Part shown: positions 25,070 to 33,170 of the stretch, one piece after another
Layout: each line of letters begins with the position of its first letter
Position numbering within the stretch: position 1 is the stretch's first letter
Program-made: the position numbers and the translations under genes
Assembly: GCA_044371005.1 (NCBI GenBank)
Contig: JBILUL010000011.1
Span: forward strand, 1-57,650
From: UBA2402 sp044371005
GTDB taxonomy: Bacteria > Planctomycetota > Phycisphaerae > Phycisphaerales > UBA1924
Reading direction: 5' to 3'
Length of the DNA stretch: 57,650 bases
Notes under the pieces: generated by a model
Told to the model about the DNA's origin: nothing
Database searches by the model: none
Seen by the model: the letters and a program-made list of their open reading frames with translations, nothing else

Positions 25070-27600
25070 GTACAAACGCTCCCTATCTCGGCATCCACCT
25101 CGATGCAACCAGGGCATGGGCGGCGACCACCGTGTCCGTCAACGAACCGCCAGCGCATGTTGGACTTGGGCTCGTCCCGCCCGCCGTGTTCCCCCTCGAT
25201 GATCGCAGCCTCAACGATGAGATCGAGGGTGTGGAGGACTCACCGAACATTCGTAGCACCGAAAGCGTTTGGCGCGACACGAGATGTACCGTCGCTGAGC
25301 TTGGAGCCCAACGCGTTCGGCTGCTCGATGCCTGGCGGGATCTGGCGAAAAGCGTGAACGCGACGGCAGCCCGCCCACTCAGCGACCGTCGGGCGGCGGC
25401 TGAGGCGATTGCCCTTGTCACAGGCGGCGTTGCCGACAAGACCGGGTTCTACGAGGGCGGTCTCAAGGCAGCGCTCGCGATTCCAAACCATCTCGACGAG
25501 GCTGGCCAGGACGCGCTTCTGACCGCACTGTCTCCCCTCGGGTCGACGGTCGATCGGCTCCGTCTGATCTGGCGACCGATCGCATCGGCAGTCTCGTGGT
25601 GCCATCGCCACGGCGAGTCGATTCTCACCCCCCAGTCGGTCTCGGGGCAATCGATTGGTGGGCTTCTTTGCATTCACCTGGGGATCGACACCGAGATGAT
25701 CTGCGTTCAACTCGTCCCGACCGAGTTCCAGAATCAGAAGTTTTTGCTGCCAGCTCGCGACCGCCCAAGCCAGCACGACTCTGTACATGAACTTCAATTG
25801 GGCGAGCACCTTCTCGAAGACCTGATCGTGGAGGCCCTTCCTAGATCCTTGGCCCGCAACAAGGAAGCTCAGTGGAGACTCGCTTGGACAACTCCTTGGC
25901 TGAACTCGCTTCTGGGCCAAGCCGATGGAGTGCCTTGCTCCGTGCACAATGACCTCCTCTCACGGCTCGCGACAGGCGAATCCGCCAGGACAGACCGACG
26001 CGCAGTGTGCGGAGAGCTCGAACTCAGTCGATTCACTCAAACTTGGGAGCGGGCATTTCGATCCCGCATGGGCCAACCCAAGAGACCATGGCGAGGCGCT
26101 GTAGTGTCAGGGCCGTTCGCCGGCATGCCGTTCGGCAAGACGACGCTCGGCGAACACATCGCACGGACGCTCCTCGGCGGTACGTCCCAACCCGTAATGG
26201 TTGCGGACCCCAGCCGCAACTTTGACCCGACCTCGCACGGCGCCGCAGTGTTCGCGGCCCGGACTGACGTTGGTTGGCCAACCTACCTCGACACACTTCC
26301 CAAGCTGGAGCTCCTGGTTGTTCGAAAGGGAGAGCCTGAGTGGCTGGATGTACTCCGCGATCCGAAGTTAAGTGAAGACGCGCCACGCTACGTCGACGGG
26401 AACAGCGAATGGATACGGGACCCGGACCTGGAAGGGGTCTCGCTCCCAATCAACGAGCCTCGCCCTAGGTTCGACCTGATACAGGAGGGACACCCGACGG
26501 CACGCAGGGCGGTCGCTCTGCTCCCCCAGGCACCAACCAAGAAGCAACCGGTATTCTTGAACGTCCGCATGCGTCCCGCATCGGGATTCGCTCGGATCAG
26601 GGTGCTCCCGGCCGATGCTGATTTCGTGTTCCAGCGACCCGTGCTGCTTGACTTCCAGTCCATGCAGGACACGGGCAAGACCCGGGAAGCAGTCCTGAAA
26701 GAGGTTGAGCGTGGCTGGCCTGCAATCCGCGTTCGAAAGGCAAGTCCCGACGCATGGCGCAACTTCGTGGACCTCACCCGCTCGTCAGCCGCGGTGAGCA
26801 CAAGGCTCAAGGAGTTTCGCGTAGCGCTGGTTCGGAAGGACAACGCCTATGACAAAGGAGCGACAGCGATTTCATCCGAGGGAGCCCCCCCGCCCACAGC
26901 CAGCGGGGACGCGAAGTTGCTGACCGCTTTCCTGAATCAAGTCGTTCCATTGATTAGTCGGCCCAGTGTCGCTTCGGATGCGGAGGCCGTTTTGGGCTAT
27001 GCGAGCGCCTACGGCCCCGCCGTAGATGCCCTGCTTGACGAGCGAATTCGTGGTTCAGCTCTTTTGTCGCATGAATCCCTCATCCTGATCGGTAACAGCG
27101 CGCGGAACCCCGGCGTGATCGCCAAGGCGGTCGCGAAGATCTGTCATGAACTCGTAGCAGACCACCCACCCTCTCATCGGGTGACGGCAATCGCACAGTT
27201 GTGCAGAGTCCGCGAAGCCGCGTTGGAGGAGACCAATACTGATGTGTGCACTGCCGTGATGGTGAGGCTTGATCAACTGATTTCAGAGAAGTACAACGAA
27301 GCTTGCCGTTATTGGCAAGACCATCGCCGACCCAAATCACTTGCGATCATTTTCCGCGAATCCTGTCGGGCCGTGCTGTTCCTACTTCGCCGCCGCAAAT
27401 ACGACTCGAATTTTCTGCCGCCGGAGGAAAGCACCGCCTTGTCCCTGAAGGAGACGTTTCACAAGACCACGGAGGCGGTGAAAGCGAAGAAGATGTCCTT
27501 CATGGACGGGGCCGTAAGACAATTCGACACCTTGACCGAGATATCCCGCTACATCGATTGGAAGGGCAGTGGGGTCGTCGACTTCGGCGATGACGACTGA
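25066..27600 (+). CDS. Hsp70-like (actin-fold) ATPase with long unknown C-terminal part (CnuE-like)
   Basis: The 844-residue protein starts like an Hsp70 nucleotide-binding domain: YLGIHLDATRAWAAT (residues 5-19, phosphate-1 loop), AIPNHLDEAGQDALLTAL, RLIWRPIASAVSW (connector), LLCIHLGIDTEMICVQL (about 200, phosphate-2) and GAVVSGPFAGMPFGK (about 344, adenosine motif). The canonical GTTNS and DLGGGT are diverged, so ATPase activity is uncertain. A beta-rich part near 500-560 may correspond to a substrate domain, followed by about 280 helical residues with no recognised motif. Hsp70-like NBD proteins are described in CoCoNuT operons. The start at GTG 25066 overlaps the nuclease gene stop. Confidence 0.75.
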   Translation: MSTNAPYLGIHLDATRAWAATTVSVNEPPAHVGLGLVPPAVFPLDDRSLNDEIEGVEDSPNIRSTESVWRDTRCTVAELGAQRVRLLDAWRDLAKSVNATAARPLSDRRAAAEAIALVTGGVADKTGFYEGGLKAALAIPNHLDEAGQDALLTALSPLGSTVDRLRLIWRPIASAVSWCHRHGESILTPQSVSGQSIGGLLCIHLGIDTEMICVQLVPTEFQNQKFLLPARDRPSQHDSVHELQLGEHLLEDLIVEALPRSLARNKEAQWRLAWTTPWLNSLLGQADGVPCSVHNDLLSRLATGESARTDRRAVCGELELSRFTQTWERAFRSRMGQPKRPWRGAVVSGPFAGMPFGKTTLGEHIARTLLGGTSQPVMVADPSRNFDPTSHGAAVFAARTDVGWPTYLDTLPKLELLVVRKGEPEWLDVLRDPKLSEDAPRYVDGNSEWIRDPDLEGVSLPINEPRPRFDLIQEGHPTARRAVALLPQAPTKKQPVFLNVRMRPASGFARIRVLPADADFVFQRPVLLDFQSMQDTGKTREAVLKEVERGWPAIRVRKASPDAWRNFVDLTRSSAAVSTRLKEFRVALVRKDNAYDKGATAISSEGAPPPTASGDAKLLTAFLNQVVPLISRPSVASDAEAVLGYASAYGPAVDALLDERIRGSALLSHESLILIGNSARNPGVIAKAVAKICHELVADHPPSHRVTAIAQLCRVREAALEETNTDVCTAVMVRLDQLISEKYNEACRYWQDHRRPKSLAIIFRESCRAVLFLLRRRKYDSNFLPPEESTALSLKETFHKTTEAVKAKKMSFMDGAVRQFDTLTEISRYIDWKGSGVVDFGDDD

Positions 27601-28351
27601 AGAAAGTGGTGTTCTGGTTGTGTCCGAGGTCGACGTGGGATTGACCTGACCTGCGTTCCAACCGCCCGATGCGATGAACGTCGAACTCTGCGGCGAATTC
27701 CCATTTTGAAGTGTTTTCCAAGTCATTCTCGGCATCGCATCGGATATCCGCAAGCCCTTGGAAAGCGTCCCAGGCCACCGATGGCCGAACGCACTGCAAA
27801 TCTGCGCTGGGCGTAGCTACCTGGTGCCTGACGAAGAAGGTGGCGCCAACCCGAGTACCCGCGCTCACTAGAAACCGCGTCAGCGGTCCAACAACGATTG
27901 GGATGCCGCTCACCTCTCGCTTGGCGGAGTGGATCCAGGCGTAGTAATCGCCGTCCAAGAGGATGGCTGACAGGCTGGAAACCTCGTCGTCGACCGGGAT
28001 GGGTGTCAGTGGGCCGCCCGCGATTTCGCCGAGAGCATCGGGAACTCGAGAGAACAACTCCAGCATGAAGGGGAAGTCTGGCTCCTTGGGCTTCTTGAAG
28101 CGGTAGAACTTCTTCTCGCCGGTGCAGGTCTCCTGGAATTCATACCCGCCTTGCGTTACAAAGGCCCAGAAGGCCTTGGCGAAAGCCGCGTCGAGTGCTT
28201 CCACGCAGAGCACGATGTCGAGGTCCTTGGTAGCGCGAAACGCAAGTCCAGCATCTGAGAACGCGAGGTCGCACGCCGCGCCGCCGATGAGTACGTAGCG
28301 ATCAGCGAACTCCTTGAAGTGCTCGCGGAACCGTTCGAGTCCCTTTACCAA
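27500..28351 (-). CDS. AbiEii-like nucleotidyltransferase toxin, C terminus doubtful
   Basis: The first 150 residues of this frame carry the minimal nucleotidyltransferase pattern: VLIGGAACDLAF (GG-x-A loop) followed by RATKDLDIVL (the R-x-T-x-D-x-D catalytic pair), then FYRFKKP, FPFMLELFSR and LSAILLDGDYY, which match AbiEii-type proteins. The usual second half (a lysine/leucine-rich LIPLKA-type helix and a DIKKHRND segment) is not found in any frame. The frame runs 101 bp into the 3' end of the convergent Hsp70-like gene, so the C-terminal part is either diverged or decayed. It starts at TTG and overlaps the upstream regulator gene by 7 bp, as expected for a toxin-antitoxin pair. Confidence 0.6.
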   Translation of the reverse strand: MVKGLERFREHFKEFADRYVLIGGAACDLAFSDAGLAFRATKDLDIVLCVEALDAAFAKAFWAFVTQGGYEFQETCTGEKKFYRFKKPKEPDFPFMLELFSRVPDALGEIAGGPLTPIPVDDEVSSLSAILLDGDYYAWIHSAKREVSGIPIVVGPLTRFLVSAGTRVGATFFVRHQVATPSADLQCVRPSVAWDAFQGLADIRCDAENDLENTSKWEFAAEFDVHRIGRLERRSGQSHVDLGHNQNTTFFSRHRRSRRPHCPSNRCSGISRSRCRIVLRPRP

Positions 28352-29328
28352 GGCAGGCTCTCCATCATGTGGTCCAGGGCCTGTTCGACCCGTTCATCGG
28401 TGGGCTGACGCAGCGAGAGGTAGAGCGAGAGCGGGTCCACAACCCCCGGCTGGCGATACGAACTTGGCTTGTAGCTCCACATCTCGATTTCAACGGCACT
28501 CGGCTCCCGCATCGGAATGACGGTGACGGCTCCCTGCTGCCGCAGAGACGTCCAGTGTTCGCGGCTCATGGCGACAACCGGGTTCTTCGAATCATCCAGC
28601 ATGGAGTACCGAGCGAGTGCGCTGAGACCTGCGATGGGTCCGAGCCCCTCGATCGATGTCGATTGGATGAAGTACCTCGCTTTGACGGGGTCCTTCAGGA
28701 ACGGTTGGGCGAGCTTCCAGAGTTCGCGTCGTGGAGCGGCGAGGTGGAGGATGCGTTCGCGGCCAGCGGGCCGGGACTCGCCGAGCTCGGCGGCCTCCAA
28801 TTCGTCGAACGCTCTGCTGAGCGTCATCGAGGAATATCCAAACTCGGGGGCCAACTCGATTGCCGCGAGCGGCGCTTCGCGGTCTCGCAACATCGCGTGG
28901 ATGAACAACGCTTGCGTGGCCGGGCGGAACTGCGGCTGAGTGACCACCTGCTTGCGGAAGTGCTCGCGCAGGTCGATGCCAAGCTCCGGCAGGTACATCT
29001 GGTTGCCGGGGACGACGAACGGGACGCGCTGCTCGATGAGCCGCTTTCGGTTGTACGCGGTCACGCGGTCGCGCACATAGATGACGGGCCAGTCAGACTT
29101 GGCATGCACCTGGGCGATGTGCTTACTGATGTTCGCGGGAGACTCTTCCGAGAGCGAAACGTCCATCATGAACAGGACGGGATGATTCAGAATGATCGCC
29201 TGAAAAAAGCGGTAGCGTTCAGCAAGGAAGGGGGCCAACCGTGATGCCTGGGGCCAAGGAAGGGGCAGCACCTCGGTGCCGAGGGTTTCGCGGAGATACG
29301 GGCCTATGCGATGTTCAAGGTCGATCAT
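28345..29328 (-). CDS. AbiEi-like winged-helix antitoxin/regulator
   Basis: The 327-residue protein precedes the nucleotidyltransferase and overlaps it. The N-terminal 110 residues form an alpha/beta domain (FFQAIILNHPVLFMMDVSL, DWPVIYVRDRVTAYNRKRLI). A winged helix follows at about 130-190 (QALFIHAMLRDREAPLAAIE, FGYSSMTLSRAFDELEAAEL), and a C-terminal domain of about 130 residues is typical of proteins paired with AbiEii-like nucleotidyltransferases. In type IV AbiE systems the antitoxin represses its own promoter and neutralises the toxin. The partner assignment rests on gene order and overlap. Homology to AbiEi proper is not secure. Confidence 0.62.
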   Translation of the reverse strand: MIDLEHRIGPYLRETLGTEVLPLPWPQASRLAPFLAERYRFFQAIILNHPVLFMMDVSLSEESPANISKHIAQVHAKSDWPVIYVRDRVTAYNRKRLIEQRVPFVVPGNQMYLPELGIDLREHFRKQVVTQPQFRPATQALFIHAMLRDREAPLAAIELAPEFGYSSMTLSRAFDELEAAELGESRPAGRERILHLAAPRRELWKLAQPFLKDPVKARYFIQSTSIEGLGPIAGLSALARYSMLDDSKNPVVAMSREHWTSLRQQGAVTVIPMREPSAVEIEMWSYKPSSYRQPGVVDPLSLYLSLRQPTDERVEQALDHMMESLPW

Positions 29329-29443
29329 GGCTTCTCAACATACAAAATGCACGGTAACACTATCGATGTGATCGTGCAAACGAGTGATAGAATACCAAAA
29401 AATCGCCCCAAAGGTGATCAAGAATCCGTTTTATACTGTTTTT

Positions 29444-29458
29444 GTATGGGTGCCATAC
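29444..29458. promoter_or_regulatory. Palindrome GTATGG-gtg-CCATAC, candidate operator
   Basis: A perfect 6-bp inverted repeat with 3-bp spacer lies in an AT-rich patch about 115 bp upstream of the regulator gene, next to a run of T. Short dyads of this kind are typical of winged-helix autorepressors. Function is inferred. Confidence 0.35.
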
Positions 29459-29622
29459 CCACCAGATCACGAAAACCGGTGATGCACTGAGATGGTGCAA
29501 GCGCTGATTCATCAGGCGGGAGTGTCCATCGCGATCAGCTTGTCGTGAAGGCGATGGGGTCCGCGCCTAGCCTGCACGAGATCAATCGCCTTTCGAACGA
29601 TTCCGATAGCCAGTTGTCCGTG

Positions 29623-29675
29623 CTTCCATGCTGTACGTCAAGGGTTCGAATCCCTACGCCCGCTTTCTCGCGAAT
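29623..29675 (+). repeat. Right attachment repeat (attR-like), tRNA-Gly 3' fragment
   Basis: This is the anticodon loop to 3' end of tRNA-Gly without its 5' half, so it is not a functional tRNA. It matches 16107-16159 at 49 of 53 positions. The first base after the shared block differs, setting the right limit of the island. Confidence 0.8.
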
Positions 29676-29738
29676 CCCGCGTACCAGGTGCTTTGCTGGT
29701 CCGCGATTGGATCGCATGGCCATTCTGGAATCCACTGA

Positions 29739-30146
29739 ATGGCGGCTCAACGGATAGTCCTGGCGAGCGGACTCTGGAACCTTGGCCTGGCCATTGGCGT
29801 GTTCGTTGTTGCCCAGTTGATTGCTCCCGCCGCTCGGTCGCACCTGGGTATCCCTGACATCCAGCTGTTCTGGACGCTCATCCTGTGCGGGGTGCTCGGA
29901 GTCACTGGCTGCATTCTGGTACTCGCGGCACGTGACCTTGCATCACGGGGCTCGATCGTCTACTACGAGGGGCTCGCACGATTGGTCGCGGCGGCACTCT
30001 TGCTGACCATGGGCACCAGTGAACTTGGGACGCTTGCGCAGGTCATCGGCATCGCCGATCTGTGCTGGGGGCTGGTTCAGACGGTGGCGTTGCCGCGTTG
30101 GTTGGGTCGGACGCACGTGCAGATGCTTCTTGACCGCATGGCATGA
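29739..30146 (+). CDS. Four-TM membrane protein of unknown function
   Basis: The 135-residue protein has four hydrophobic segments (about 6-28, 43-64, 80-96 and 102-118) with short loops, so it should sit wholly in the inner membrane. It is not recognised. It is the first backbone gene after the island. The ATG has no clear ribosome site. Confidence 0.55.
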   Translation: MAAQRIVLASGLWNLGLAIGVFVVAQLIAPAARSHLGIPDIQLFWTLILCGVLGVTGCILVLAARDLASRGSIVYYEGLARLVAAALLLTMGTSELGTLAQVIGIADLCWGLVQTVALPRWLGRTHVQMLLDRMA

Positions 30147-30252
30147 TCACGTGCTTGGTGATGGCGTGCTGCCCCCACCTCCACGCCCGCCCACTCGTGA
30201 TGCGCTGGCGGCGCGAGGGGCTCACTCAAATTCGAGATGCGGTTGACCGTTC

Positions 30253-30666
30253 ATGAGCCGCGAGGCTGCGGCATGGAGCTCCGGGGACAGCTACGGGGCG
30301 GGGTCCACCGGCAGGAATCCTGCGACGGCAGATTCGGGTCTGAAAGCACCACGCCGAAGCTCGGACGCACAGGCCAGTCGGGCTCCCCGACATTTGGTGA
30401 ATCCAACCGCCACCGGCGGCATCCAACCCACACTGGACATTGCCCTTGCCATCCTCGGTCTGGCTGCTGCATACGCGCTCATTGGCGTGCTGGTGGGCGG
30501 TGCGTTTGTCATTGCTGGCGTTTCGGTCGTTGATCCCGCCGCGGCTGGGCGGGGGGCACCGTGGTCGTTTCGGCTGATGATTCTGCCGGGAGCGGCTGTG
30601 CTCTGGCCCATCGTCCTGGTCAAGTGGGTTCGTGCGGCGCGACCTCACCGGCAGGAGCACCCATGA
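30253..30666 (+). CDS. Membrane protein at the head of a reductase-like cluster
   Basis: The 137-residue frame has a polar, low-complexity first half (Ser, Arg and Ala rich) and two hydrophobic segments near residues 63-90 and 106-126. No domain is recognised. The true start may be later, since the first 55 residues are unlike the rest. Its stop overlaps the next ATG (ATGA at 30663-30666), so it belongs to a coupled run of three genes ending in a ferric-reductase-like membrane protein. Confidence 0.5.
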   Translation: MSREAAAWSSGDSYGAGSTGRNPATADSGLKAPRRSSDAQASRAPRHLVNPTATGGIQPTLDIALAILGLAAAYALIGVLVGGAFVIAGVSVVDPAAAGRGAPWSFRLMILPGAAVLWPIVLVKWVRAARPHRQEHP

Positions 30667-30839
30667 CTCGTGACCAGCGTCGTCAGCACCTTGTCACTTG
30701 GGCCATCCTCGCGGCGACCATCGTCACGGTGCTCATCAGTGCGCTCACGATGCGGGTTGATCGTCGCCCGCCGGGAATCGAACCAGGATCCGGCAACACC
30801 TCCCAGCCCCTTCCCCCGACTCCTGGAGCACATCCATGA
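30663..30839 (+). CDS. Small single-TM protein
   Basis: This 58-residue product has one membrane segment (about residues 11-28, WAILAATIVTVLISALTM) and a Pro-rich exported or cytoplasmic tail. It overlaps both neighbours by 4 bp, which is the main reason to believe it. It may be an accessory subunit of the membrane reductase encoded next. Confidence 0.55.
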   Translation: MTRDQRRQHLVTWAILAATIVTVLISALTMRVDRRPPGIEPGSGNTSQPLPPTPGAHP

Positions 30840-31702
30840 GCGTTGGCTATACATGGGTGCAGTGGAACCGGCACAAGCGGGTGTATGACGCGATTGCAGC
30901 GAGTGCTGCCGCGGCGTACATCGCGATTTTCTTCCTTGTCACCAAGATCCTGTGGACCGGCGAGCAAGCATTCAGCGATGAGGTGATCCTCATCCGCGCC
31001 ACGGGATCGTGTGCGTTGGTGCTGCTGCATGACATCCTGTGCATCGGCCCCTTGGCACGGCTGCACCGCGGGGTGCTGCCCTTGCTGTACAACCGCCGCC
31101 ATCTGGGTGTCATGACCTTTCTCATCGCACTCGTGCATGCGACGGTGGTCGTGGGCTACTACCACGGCTTTGGCGTCATCAATCCACTGGTCTCGCTGCT
31201 CACGAGCAACACAAACTTCGGATCGCTGCGAGCATTTCCATTTGAACTGCTCGGCCTTGGTGCGTTGCTGATCCTGTTCCTGATGGCGGTGACCAGTCAT
31301 GACTTCTGGAACAAGAACCTGTCAGCCCGCACATGGAAGCGGCTTCACATGCTGGTGTACATTGCGTTCGGCTTGCTCATCGGTCACGTGGCACTGGGCG
31401 CACTTCAGGATGATCGTTCGCCGCTGGCCACCGTTGTTTTTCTCTGCGGAGCAGTGATCGTCATCGGCCTGCATCTGTTCGTTGGGCTGAAGGAGGTCCT
31501 CGCAGATCGAGGAGTCCGGCCAGCTGAAGGGAACACGGGCAACTGGGTGGACGTTGGGTCGCCCGATGAGATCCCCGTGGACCGCGCCCGCACCGTCTGC
31601 ACTCCCGGCGGCGAACGCATCGCGATCATCAAGCACAACGGAACAATCTCGGGCATGTGGTGGGGATTACGAGCCGCGGCGCCCTCGCGAGGAACGTGGT
31701 GA
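30836..31702 (+). pseudogene. Ferric-reductase-like membrane protein with a truncated Rieske domain
   Basis: Residues 1-220 hold about six transmembrane segments with spaced histidines of the ferric reductase/cytochrome b type (RRHLGVMTFLIALVHATVV, KRLHMLVYIAFGLLIGHVAL). From about 233 a Rieske [2Fe-2S] domain begins correctly (WVDVGSPDEIPVDRAR, then GERIAIIKHNGTISGM) but breaks off before both cluster-binding CxH and CxxH motifs, ending in an unrelated WWGLRAAAPSRGTW. The sequence that follows in another frame is the back half of a P-type ATPase. A deletion that joined two genes explains both breaks. The membrane part might still be made. Confidence 0.7.
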
Positions 31703-32367
31703 CTGGTTCAGAATCGATCCCCGCGCATGCCGGCGGGCTCGAGTGCTTCGTGGTGATCGATGGCACGTACGCCGCGACGTATCGCTTCCGGGATGAGCCG
31801 CGCAGCGAGGGCATTTCGTTCATCAAGCATCTGATGCCGCGGCACAAGTTCACCAGGCTCATGATCGTCTCGGGCGATCGCGAATCGGAAGTTCGCTATC
31901 TGGCCGAGCAGGTGGGCATCACCGAGGTCTTTGCTGAAAAGACACCCGAGGAGAAGGTTGCAATCGTGAAGGCCGAGGCGGGCAAGGCCCGGACGCTGTA
32001 TGTTGGCGATGGCATCAATGATGCCCCTGCACTCATGTCGGCGACCGTTGGCATCGCGATCGGCCAGAACAGCGATATCACCACCGAGTCTGCGGGCGTT
32101 GTCATCATGGACAGTTCGCTCGAGAAGGTTGATGAGTTCATGCACATCAGTCGTCGCATGCGGCAGATTGCGCTTCAGAGCGCCGTCGGCGGCATGGCGC
32201 TGAGTGTCGTGGGCATGGCACTGGCGAGCGGGGGTCTGCTGACCCCCGTCGCCGGCGCCGTCACTCAGGAGGTCATTGATGTCCTGGCGATCTTCAATGC
32301 GCTTCGTGCCGCGATGAAGCCAGGGCAACTGACTGATTTCACGCCTTCCAGCCAGAAGCTGCGGTGA
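31657..32367 (+). pseudogene. 3' fragment of a heavy-metal P-type (P1B) ATPase
   Basis: The frame encodes about 236 residues matching the end of a ZntA/CadA/CopA-like pump: RFRDEPRSEGISFIKHL, RLMIVSGDRESEVRYLAEQV, EKTPEEKV, YVGDGINDAPALMSA (the hinge motif), then the last two membrane helices and VLAIFNALRA. The metal-binding domain, first six helices and the phosphorylation loop DKTGT are missing, so it cannot work as a pump. The 5' part seems to have been lost in the same event that truncated the Rieske domain upstream. The frame starts within the reductase frame, offset by one register. Confidence 0.8.
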
Positions 32368-32623
32368 GTTCCTGCTCTGCCTGCGACCAGTCGCTGGTCT
32401 CATTGCCCGGGCCGCCGTTGCGGGCCTGCGAGATCTCGTAGGCGCGTACGCGGATGTGATCGGCCGATGGCTGGCAACCGCACGCATCTGCACCGGGGGT
32501 GCAGGGCTTTGCCTTTGCTGCGTTGGGCTTTGACGCGACGATGGGCGTGGTGGAAGGCGGCGATGCCGCGGCGGTCACGGGGTTGTGGGCCTGGTGCTGG
32601 TGTGAGGGATGATGGTGCGACAT
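32339..32623 (-). CDS. DUF2934-like small protein
   Basis: The 94-residue product has a His/Pro-rich head (MSHHHPSHQHQ) and a C-terminal IRVRAYEISQARNG...DWSQAEQEL, the pattern of DUF2934, a short helical domain common in plant-associated and environmental bacteria. Its function is unknown; the His-rich head could bind metal. The ATG ending at 32623 is preferred to a frame opening further upstream because the extra leader is Arg/Cys-rich and unlike a protein. It converges on and overlaps the ATPase remnant by 29 bp. Confidence 0.6.
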   Translation of the reverse strand: MSHHHPSHQHQAHNPVTAAASPPSTTPIVASKPNAAKAKPCTPGADACGCQPSADHIRVRAYEISQARNGGPGNETSDWSQAEQELTAASGWKA

Positions 32624-33170
32624 GGATTTCTCGGGGTTGGGGGCAAAGGTGCCCGGTGAAGATGCGACACGCAGGGTCCGGCGATGCTGCCGGCACGCCG
32701 CGTGGTTTCTACAGGTTTGATGGGCCGCAGGAGATACTCCGCCATGGACCTTCTGTGCATTCGCGCTCAAGCAAAGTCAGGTGCAGCTCGCGCGAAGCAG
32801 CGATCGCCACGCGCGGTTGCACGAGGGAGCGATATGAACGTACACAGACGAGAACCAAGCCGCGGCGTGGAATCATCGAGGGAACGATTGCACCATGACG
32901 GCTCCTCGGCCACGAAGGAACCTTCCCCGATTCCCCCCACCACCCCCACCTTCCCCACTACGCCCATCTGGCCCATCTGGCCCATCTGACCCGGCCATTG
33001 CCCGCCACACATCCCGCATCTGCACGCGGCACATTGAAAGCCACGCGTTGTCGCCGAAGCATGCCTTCGATGTTGAGGGGGCTGCTGACCTTCGGGTCGG
33101 TGTGAGACCATGGTGCCACACGACGCGAGCCTACGCAAAGGCGGGTCCTGGACCGGCTGGAGGCTCCATC
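32624..33170. other. Non-coding stretch with C-rich tract and tandem repeat
   Basis: No gene is supported in these 547 bp. A C-rich, pyrimidine-biased tract (about 32930-32960) leads into a perfect 9-bp tandem triplication listed separately. Frames crossing it give low-complexity Gly/Pro/Met translations. It lies beside the deletion-damaged reductase/ATPase region and may be a decayed gene or an intergenic spacer. Confidence 0.5.
32962..32988 (+). repeat. Perfect 9-bp tandem repeat, three copies of GCCCATCTG
   Basis: Three uninterrupted identical copies fill 27 bp in otherwise non-coding DNA, just after a C-rich tract. It is a candidate variable-number repeat. Confidence 0.7.

Larger units (their letters stand above)
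16107..29675 (+). mobile_element. Genomic island integrated at tRNA-Gly, carrying a CoCoNuT-like defence operon
   Basis: The island of about 13.5 kb is bounded by 53-bp imperfect direct repeats of the tRNA-Gly 3' half (16107-16159 and 29623-29675; 49 identical). Inside are the five-gene restriction-like operon and an AbiE-like pair, all accessory functions. The backbone octamer GCCGCGGC occurs once inside by eye, against roughly one per kb outside, which supports a foreign origin. No integrase, transposase or phage structural gene is visible, so the element may have lost its recombinase or was mobilised in trans. The intact tRNA lies at the left end, as usual for tRNA-targeted islands. Confidence 0.78.
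29329..29738. other. Non-coding right end of the island
   Basis: No gene is supported here. The first 150 bp are noticeably AT-richer than the rest and should hold the leftward promoter of the regulator/toxin pair. A 6-bp dyad (29444-29458) and the right attachment repeat (29623-29675) are listed separately. The only long open frame on the minus strand is an antisense-tRNA artefact. Confidence 0.5.
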
